DNA of 9,507 nt, from contig JAGWYC010000063.1 in NCBI GenBank assembly GCA_018969565.1, positions 1-9,507 of the forward strand, written 5' to 3'. Origin of the DNA: Bacteroidota bacterium. GTDB taxonomy: Bacteria > Bacteroidota > Bacteroidia > NS11-12g > UBA955. Below, piece after piece: positions 5,327 through 9,507 of this stretch. Under the pieces are notes generated by a model that did not search any database, had not been told where the DNA came from, and was given only the letters and a program-made list of their open reading frames with translations. Position 1 is the first letter of the stretch. Every line of letters begins with the position of its first letter. The translations under genes and the position numbers were made by a program.

Positions 5327-5985
5327 TGACAGCAATCAGCGAAAACCTCGGGCGAATCCGCATGGAACTGGGAGCGCAGTGCCGCCTGCTGGTGGTATCC
5401 AAGTACAGACAGGTGGACGAAATCATGCAGGTCTATGATGCCGGACAACGCCTCTTTGCAGAGAACCGTGTTCAGGCTTTGTTGGAACGGCGGGAAGCGC
5501 TGCCTGCCGACATCGAATGGCACCTGATCGGACACCTGCAGCGCAACAAGGTGAAGTACATCGCGCCCTTCATCGCCATGATTCATGCGGTGGACAGCCC
5601 GGAACTGCTTCTTGAAATCAGCAGGCAGGCGCTGAAACACGAACGCAGTATTCCCTGCCTCCTGCAGGTGCATGTGGCTATGGAAGAAACTAAATTCGGT
5701 TTCAGCAGTGAAGAGCTTCTGGATTTCTGCAACAGGTTTCAACCTGAAGATTATCCGGGCGTACACATCTGCGGACTGATGGCCATGGCGAGCAATACCG
5801 ATAATGAAGCGCAGGTTTCGGGGGAATTTGCCCGGGTGAAGCAGTTGTTCGACACCCTTCGCGCAGGGGTATTTGCCCATAATCCCGATTTCAGGGAGCT
5901 ATCCATCGGCATGAGCTCCGACTACCGCATCGCGCTGCAACACGGCAGCACCATCGTGCGGATTGGGTCGGCGGTGTTTGGGTGA
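5326..5985 (+). CDS. yggS: YggS/PLPBP-family pyridoxal 5'-phosphate homeostasis protein
   Basis: At 219 residues this is a full-length member of the PLP-binding PLPBP family, a single alanine-racemase-like TIM barrel without known catalysis that keeps vitamin B6 and amino/keto-acid balance. The PLP-binding lysine is Lys26 in LLVVSKYRQV. Other landmarks are FAENRVQ (44-50), WHLIGHLQRNK (65-75), ETKFGF (121-126), GLMAMA (150-155), the phosphate-side GMSSDYRIAL (195-204) and GSTIVRIG (207-214), ending SAVFG. Tyr and Arg follow the active lysine where many members have Thr-Lys; this does not touch the cofactor site. The ATG at 5326 fits the usual MxxIxENL-like opening. The gene diverges from the lipoprotein-mutS2 operon with 12 bases between starts, so its promoter must lie within the lipoprotein coding region. 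I see no clear TAnnTTTG for it there. Confidence 0.95.
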   Translation: MTAISENLGRIRMELGAQCRLLVVSKYRQVDEIMQVYDAGQRLFAENRVQALLERREALPADIEWHLIGHLQRNKVKYIAPFIAMIHAVDSPELLLEISRQALKHERSIPCLLQVHVAMEETKFGFSSEELLDFCNRFQPEDYPGVHICGLMAMASNTDNEAQVSGEFARVKQLFDTLRAGVFAHNPDFRELSIGMSSDYRIALQHGSTIVRIGSAVFG

Positions 5986-6014
5986 ACCAAATTCCGCTTC
6001 CTCTGTTTCCATTA

Positions 6015-6022
6015 TACCTTTG
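6015..6022 (+). promoter_or_regulatory. Bacteroidota -7 element TACCTTTG of menB
   Basis: TACCTTTG is followed by CA and lies eight bases before the menB ATG at 6031, 30 bases past the yggS stop. A TTTG at 5977-5980 is too far upstream to be a normally spaced -33 element. It suggests menB is transcribed separately from yggS. Confidence 0.55.
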
Positions 6023-6030
6023 CAGCCCTT

Positions 6031-6852
6031 ATGAGTACCCGGAACTGGACCAGCATCAAACAATACGAGGATATCCTTTTCGAAGAATGGGAAGGCATCG
6101 CCAAAGTGAGCATCAACCGCCCGCAGGTGTACAATGCCTTCCGTCCGCAGACGGTGAAAGAACTGCTCGATGCCTTTGACATCTGCCGCGAGCGCACCGA
6201 CTTGGGCGTGGTCATCTTCACCGGCACAGGCGATAAGGCTTTCTGCTCCGGAGGCGACCAGAACGTGAAGGGCATCGGTGGCTACGTGGATGAACACGGC
6301 GTACCTCGCCTGAACGTGCTCGACCTGCACAAGAAAATACGCAGCCTGCCCAAGCCTGTCATCGCCATGGTGAACGGATACGCCATCGGTGGCGGCCACG
6401 TACTGCACGTAGTATGCGACCTGTCCATCGCCTCGGAAAACGCCATATTCGGCCAGACCGGCCCCAAGGTGGGCAGCTTCGACGGCGGTCTGGGTGCTAG
6501 CTATCTGGCCCGACACGTGGGGCAGAAAAAAGCCCGGGAAATCTGGTTCCTCTGCCGTCAGTACAGTGCTGCCGACGCCGAACAGATGGGGCTGGTGAAC
6601 AAAGTGGTGCCCCTGGAACGCCTGGAAGACGAAACCGTGGACTGGTGCAAAACCATCATGGAGCGCAGTCCCATGGCCATCCGCATGCTCAAGCGCGCCT
6701 TCAACGCCGAACTCGACGGCCAGATAGGCATGATGGAGTTCAGCGGCGACGCCACGCTGATGTTCTACCTGATGGAAGAAGCCCAGGAAGGCAAGAACGC
6801 GTTTCTGGAGAAGCGCAAGCCTGACTTTCAGAAGTTCCCTAAATTCCCCTGA
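6031..6852 (+). CDS. menB: 1,4-dihydroxy-2-naphthoyl-CoA synthase (MenB)
   Basis: The 273-residue protein is a crotonase-fold enzyme that closes the second ring of the menaquinone head group, turning o-succinylbenzoyl-CoA into 1,4-dihydroxy-2-naphthoyl-CoA in the cytoplasm. MenB-specific stretches are clear: SGGDQ (73-77), NGYAIGGGHVLHVVCDLSIA (115-134), FGQTGPKVGSFDGG (140-153) and RQYSAADAEQMGLVNKVVPL (176-195). Gly144 in QTG corresponds to the glycine of type I enzymes, which use bicarbonate as catalytic base, whereas type II enzymes have Asp there. Asp151 in SFD matches the conserved acid seven residues later. The C-terminus KRKPDFQKFPKFP is also MenB-like. No other men gene is within view, so the pathway must be encoded elsewhere. 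Menaquinone is the usual respiratory quinone of Bacteroidota, which agrees with the rest of the window. Confidence 0.96.
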   Translation: MSTRNWTSIKQYEDILFEEWEGIAKVSINRPQVYNAFRPQTVKELLDAFDICRERTDLGVVIFTGTGDKAFCSGGDQNVKGIGGYVDEHGVPRLNVLDLHKKIRSLPKPVIAMVNGYAIGGGHVLHVVCDLSIASENAIFGQTGPKVGSFDGGLGASYLARHVGQKKAREIWFLCRQYSAADAEQMGLVNKVVPLERLEDETVDWCKTIMERSPMAIRMLKRAFNAELDGQIGMMEFSGDATLMFYLMEEAQEGKNAFLEKRKPDFQKFPKFP

Positions 6853-6887
6853 AGCGTCCCGGCCTGATGCCGCGCTTTACGGTTTTT
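6852..6887 (+). terminator. Terminator-like hairpin after menB
   Basis: AAGCG (6852-6856) and CGGC (6860-6863) pair with GCCG (6869-6872) and CGCTT (6873-6877), leaving a three-base bulge (TCC) and a five-base loop. A run of five T follows at 6883-6887. The stem begins at the last base of the menB stop codon. The T-run is a little distant, so moderate confidence. Confidence 0.4.
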
Positions 6888-6890
6888 CCT

Positions 6891-6898
6891 TAAGTTTG
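6891..6898 (+). promoter_or_regulatory. Bacteroidota -7 element TAAGTTTG of the glycosyltransferase pair
   Basis: TAAGTTTG lies ten bases before the ATG at 6909 and directly after the menB terminator-like hairpin. This arrangement suggests a new transcript for the two glycosyltransferase genes. No convincing -33 element is visible. Confidence 0.5.
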
Positions 6899-6908
6899 TA
6901 GCAGCCCG

Positions 6909-7859
6909 ATGGACCTGTCTATTGTCATACCCCTGTTGAATGAGGAGGAAAGCCTGCCCGAACTCCACGCCTGGATTAAGAAGGTGATGGATGCGCATGG
7001 CTTCAGCTATGAAATCCTGTTTATTGACGACGGCAGCAAAGACGGCTCCTGGGCGCAGATTGAAAAACTGGCCGCCGCCGATCCTGCTGTGCGCGGCATC
7101 CGCTTCCGGAGAAATTACGGCAAGAGCGCCGCGCTGAACGTAGGCTTTGCCCGCACCCGCGGCAAGGTGGTTATCACCATGGATGCAGACCTGCAGGACA
7201 GTCCTGAGGAAATCCCGGAATTGTACCGCAAAATCACTGAAGAAGGCTACCACCTGGTCAGCGGATGGAAGCAAAAGCGCTACGACCCCATCACCAAAAC
7301 CCTGCCTACGAAGCTGTTCAACTACGCCACAAGGCTGATGAGCGGTATTAAGCTGCATGACTTCAACTGCGGCCTGAAGGCATATCACAGCGATGTGGTC
7401 AAGCACATTGAAGTGTATGGCGAAATGCACCGCTATATTCCCGTCATCGCCAAATGGGAAGGCTATAACAAGATTGGCGAACAGGTGGTGCAGCACCGAG
7501 CGCGTAAATACGGCAGCAGCAAGTTCGGCTGGAACCGCTTCGTAAACGGCTTCCTCGACCTGCTGAGCATCTTCTTCATGAGCCGCTTCGGCAAGAAACC
7601 CATGCACTTCTTCGGACTGCTGGGCACGCTGAGTTTTATCCTCGGTTTCGGACTGGCCTTATACCTCGGTATTGATAAGTTGATGCATGTGATGAAAGGC
7701 ATCCCGGCACCGCTGGTAGCCGATTCGCCGTATTTCTATATCGGACTGGTGAGCATGATTATCGGGGTGCAGTTGTTTTTAGCCGGATTCCTGGGTGAAC
7801 TGATTTCCCGCAACAGCGCAGACCGCAACAACTACAGCATCACTGAAGAAACCGTCTGA
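6909..7859 (+). CDS. Membrane-anchored GT2 glycosyltransferase, DPM1/GtrB-like
   Basis: The 316-residue protein has an N-terminal GT-A domain (about 1-210) and two membrane helices (about 232-255 and 275-298), the layout of bacterial GtrB/DPM1-like enzymes that load a sugar from a nucleotide donor onto a polyprenyl phosphate. The opening LSIVIPLLNEEESLPEL, DDGSKDG (40-46) and metal-binding DADLQD (92-97) are standard GT2 motifs. FNCGLKAY (153-160) and HRYIPVIAKWEGY (174-186) are typical of this subgroup. A short amphipathic segment at 212-226 probably lies on the membrane before the first helix. The active site should face the cytoplasm. Its stop overlaps the start of a GT4-like enzyme, so the two are probably translated together and serve the same glycan. 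The sugar and acceptor cannot be told from the sequence. Confidence 0.92.
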   Translation: MDLSIVIPLLNEEESLPELHAWIKKVMDAHGFSYEILFIDDGSKDGSWAQIEKLAAADPAVRGIRFRRNYGKSAALNVGFARTRGKVVITMDADLQDSPEEIPELYRKITEEGYHLVSGWKQKRYDPITKTLPTKLFNYATRLMSGIKLHDFNCGLKAYHSDVVKHIEVYGEMHRYIPVIAKWEGYNKIGEQVVQHRARKYGSSKFGWNRFVNGFLDLLSIFFMSRFGKKPMHFFGLLGTLSFILGFGLALYLGIDKLMHVMKGIPAPLVADSPYFYIGLVSMIIGVQLFLAGFLGELISRNSADRNNYSITEETV

Positions 7860-8998
7860 TGATGCGCGGCAGGTATATCGTGATTGTCGGCCCTGCCCAT
7901 CCCCTGCGCGGCGGCCTCAGCACCTTCAACGAGCGCTTCGCACGCGAGCTGGGTCGGGAGAATAAAGTCACGCTTTGCACCTTCCGCCTGCAATACCCGA
8001 ACTTTCTGTTTCCCGGACAGAGCCAGTACAGCGAAGACCCCAAGCCGGACGACCTGCACATTGACGTGGCCCTGAACAGCGTGAACCCGTTCAACTGGAT
8101 TATCCAGGGATGGCGCTATCGCAAGCTGAAACCCGATCTGATCATCTTCCGTTACTGGATGCCCTTCTTCGGGCCCTGCTTCGGAACCTTCGCCCGCATG
8201 GTGAAGGGAAATGGCCACACCAAAATAGTGACCATTGCAGACAACATTCACCCGCATGAACGGCGCTTCTTCGACAAGCCTTTCACCTCCTGGTTCCTGG
8301 GCTGCCTGGATGGTGCCGTGACCATGAGCAGGGCCGTGCTGAAGGACCTGCAACACCTGAACTTCCGCAAACCGGCCCTGTATAACCCACATCCGCTGTA
8401 CGACAACTTCGGCAACGCCCCGGCGCGGGAAGCAGCCTGTTCTGCGCTCAAACTGGACCCCGGCTTCCGCTATATCCTGTTTTTCGGTTTCATCCGCGCC
8501 TACAAGGGACTTTATTTGCTCCTGGAAGCCTTTGCCGCAGCGAAGTTTCAGGACCGCAAGGTGAAACTGCTGGTGGCGGGCGAGTTCTACGAAGATGCAC
8601 AGCCTTATCTGGACCTGATCCGCAAACATGGCCTGGAAGACAGGGTGCTTCTGCACACGCATTTCATCCCCAACGGACAGGTGGCCGACTATTTTGCGGC
8701 ATGCGATATAGTGGCCCAGACCTATAAAAACGCCACCCAGAGCGGGGTTACGCAGATCGCCTACCACTTTGAAAAGCCCATGCTGGTGACCGATGTGGGC
8801 GGCCTGGCGGAACTGGTGCCCCACGGGAAAGTGGGTTATGTATGTGCTGTGGAAGTGGGCGCTGTGGCTGCCGCCCTGGAAGATTTCTTCCTGCACAAGA
8901 ATCCCGACCATTTCCGCGAAGGACTGCTGGAACAGAAACAGTTATTCAGCTGGGAACGCCTGCATGAGCAGATTGAAGCCGTGAGCGGTTTGGGGTGA
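7859..8998 (+). CDS. GT4-like (group 1) glycosyltransferase
   Basis: The 379-residue protein has the GT-B fold. The N-terminal domain starts YIVIVGPAHPLRGGLSTFNERFARELG, with the glycine-rich loop RGG at 17-19 that faces the donor phosphate. The C-terminal donor domain holds ILFFGFIRAYKGLYLLLEAF (206-225), LLVAGEFYED (237-246) and SGVTQIAYHFEKPMLVTDVG (295-314). At the site of the usual E-x7-E motif the second Glu appears as Gln299 and the first is not evident; similar SGVTQIAYxF segments occur, as I recall, in other Bacteroidota members, so this is likely a subfamily trait rather than decay. No membrane segment or signal peptide is seen, so it should act in the cytoplasm on a membrane-bound acceptor. 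The ATG overlaps the TGA of the GT2 gene (ATGA); a second ATG follows at 7862 and could serve equally. Substrate unknown. Confidence 0.88.
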   Translation: MMRGRYIVIVGPAHPLRGGLSTFNERFARELGRENKVTLCTFRLQYPNFLFPGQSQYSEDPKPDDLHIDVALNSVNPFNWIIQGWRYRKLKPDLIIFRYWMPFFGPCFGTFARMVKGNGHTKIVTIADNIHPHERRFFDKPFTSWFLGCLDGAVTMSRAVLKDLQHLNFRKPALYNPHPLYDNFGNAPAREAACSALKLDPGFRYILFFGFIRAYKGLYLLLEAFAAAKFQDRKVKLLVAGEFYEDAQPYLDLIRKHGLEDRVLLHTHFIPNGQVADYFAACDIVAQTYKNATQSGVTQIAYHFEKPMLVTDVGGLAELVPHGKVGYVCAVEVGAVAAALEDFFLHKNPDHFREGLLEQKQLFSWERLHEQIEAVSGLG

Positions 8999-9032
8999 AG
9001 GGTGAATCCTCATGGTGCATGAACATACATGG

Positions 9033-9062
9033 TTTTGCTGTACACTTTGTGTAAGCAGAAAA
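9033..9062. terminator. Bulged hairpin between convergent genes
   Basis: TTTTGCT (9033-9039) and TACAC (9041-9045) pair with GTGTA (9049-9053) and AGCAGAA (9054-9060) around a TTT loop, with one bulged G (9040) and one G-T pair. That is a 12-pair stem lying 34 bases past the GT4 stop and about 30 bases past the hepT stop on the other strand. T residues flank the left arm and A residues the right, so neither strand has a normal T-tract. A role in ending either transcript is inferred. Confidence 0.35.
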
Positions 9063-9090
9063 TACCTTTCGGTTTGGACGGCGAAAAATA

Positions 9091-9426
9091 TCAGGCCGTC
9101 AATAACTGCTCGATTTTCAACTTAAGCACAGGCAAGTCACGAACAACAATTGCCCAGATGATATCATCCGAAACACTATCATAGCCATGGGAAATACGGT
9201 TCCGGCTATCCACAATCTTCCGCGCATTGGAGATTTGAATATCCGGATTCTGGCCAAGAATTCGATTCATGGCTTCCCCAATTATTTCTATATTCCTTTC
9301 TATGGCCCGTTTTAACTTGAGATCCTGATGAAAGACTTCAAATTGTCTCTTCGCGGGAAGGAAATCATCAATCTCGTCAATCGATTTTTAAATATCATAC
9401 AACCATACTTTAATATCCTTTTCCAT
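9091..9426 (-). pseudogene. hepT: HepT-like toxin (HEPN/DUF86 family) with an in-frame stop at codon 13
   Basis: The minus-strand frame from ATG at 9426 to TGA at 9093-9091 encodes a 111-codon HepT protein, but codon 13 is TAA (9390-9388). The lead-in MEKDIKVWLYDI is followed by the stop and then KSIDEIDDFL. The family normally has Leu there (DIL), and TTA to TAA is one base change. The frame is otherwise clean: the helices RAIERNIEIIGEAMNRI (40-56) and the catalytic R-x4-H-x-Y motif RNRISHGY (75-82) are intact. HepT proteins are HEPN-type RNases held in check by MntA, which AMPylates the motif tyrosine (here Tyr82). The ATG overlaps the end of the mntA-like gene by 17 bases. After the stop, no ATG, GTG or TTG codon appears before Met53 (9270). 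A sequencing error or recent inactivation are both possible. Confidence 0.85.
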
Positions 9427-9507
9427 AAATCAGCACTTTAGCGTCTTCAATGTATTTATTTAGAAAATGATTATTCAAGGCACGTTGTTCCAATAAATCC
9501 ACCTTTC
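9410..9507 (-). CDS. mntA: MntA-like minimal nucleotidyltransferase, C-terminal end (5' partial)
   Basis: Only the last 31 residues are present; the gene enters from the right edge. They read KVDLLEQRALNN and then HFLNKYIEDAKVLIYGKGY, ending at TAA (9412-9410). The VDLL-x-N-x-I-x-x-x-VLIY pattern is the usual C-terminus of minimal nucleotidyltransferases that pair with HepT, where the product transfers AMP to the toxin's tyrosine and neutralises it. The 17-base overlap with hepT supports the pairing. The catalytic GSxAxG and DxD motifs would lie outside the window, so its integrity is unknown. The stretch is A/T-rich compared with the glycosyltransferase genes, consistent with acquisition. 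Confidence 0.7.
   Translation of the reverse strand, partial: KVDLLEQRALNNHFLNKYIEDAKVLIYGKGY

Noticed and set aside
5314..5880. Upstream extension of the lipoprotein reading frame
   Set aside because: The extra 189 codons are antisense to yggS; a lipoprotein signal peptide begins exactly at the ATG at 5313.
5899..6516. 205-codon minus-strand frame opposite yggS and menB
   Set aside because: It crosses two conserved plus-strand genes and shows no motif.
7832..8911. 359-codon open frame on the minus strand opposite the GT4-like gene
   Set aside because: It is a mirror frame of a clear glycosyltransferase; its His/Gln/Val-rich composition has no family resemblance.
9077..9100. GACGGC/GCCGTC inverted repeat around the hepT stop as a terminator
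   Set aside because: The stem has only six pairs and a 12-base loop, and no T-run follows on the minus strand; too weak to annotate.

Overview
This window looks like chromosomal DNA of a member of the Bacteroidota. Three things point there. The Bacteroidota -7 promoter element TAnnTTTG lies just upstream of five start codons. There is a DUF4296-type small lipoprotein and an outer-membrane beta-barrel candidate. The gene families and short-repeat-rich gaps fit the phylum. The class cannot be fixed from this sequence. Most genes are housekeeping or envelope genes; the two toxin-antitoxin loci near the ends are visibly richer in A/T and look acquired.

Layout: (1) 2-184, the C-terminal end of a CorA magnesium channel, then 219-644, a small secreted protein with a lipocalin-like start. 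(2) 645-1071, a gap holding a five-copy heptamer tandem repeat and three dispersed copies of a short hairpin element whose stem varies with compensation while its 3' tail is conserved. (3) 1072-1612, an intact YefM-YoeB toxin-antitoxin operon with a palindromic operator candidate lying on its promoter. (4) 1613-1809, a second repeat-bearing gap. (5) 5313-1810 on the minus strand, a tightly packed operon: DUF4296-type lipoprotein, mutS2, beta-barrel candidate. The first junction is a 4-base overlap and the second has one base between stop and start. (6) 5326-5985, the PLP-binding YggS/PLPBP protein, divergent from the lipoprotein with only 12 bases between start codons. (7) 6031-6852, menB of menaquinone synthesis, followed by a terminator-like hairpin. 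(8) 6909-8998, a membrane-anchored GT2 glycosyltransferase overlapping a GT4-like glycosyltransferase, probably acting together on a lipid-linked or cell-surface glycan. (9) 9091-9507 on the minus strand, a HepT-MntA toxin-antitoxin locus running off the window, in which hepT carries an in-frame stop at codon 13.

I do not see a clearly new multi-gene system. The points most worth a second look are the early stop in hepT while its active-site motif is intact, the co-varying hairpin repeats at 795-954, the YefM operator with two GTAC cores 12 bases apart, and the recurrent placement of the -7 element so close to start codons that the mRNAs should be leaderless or nearly so.
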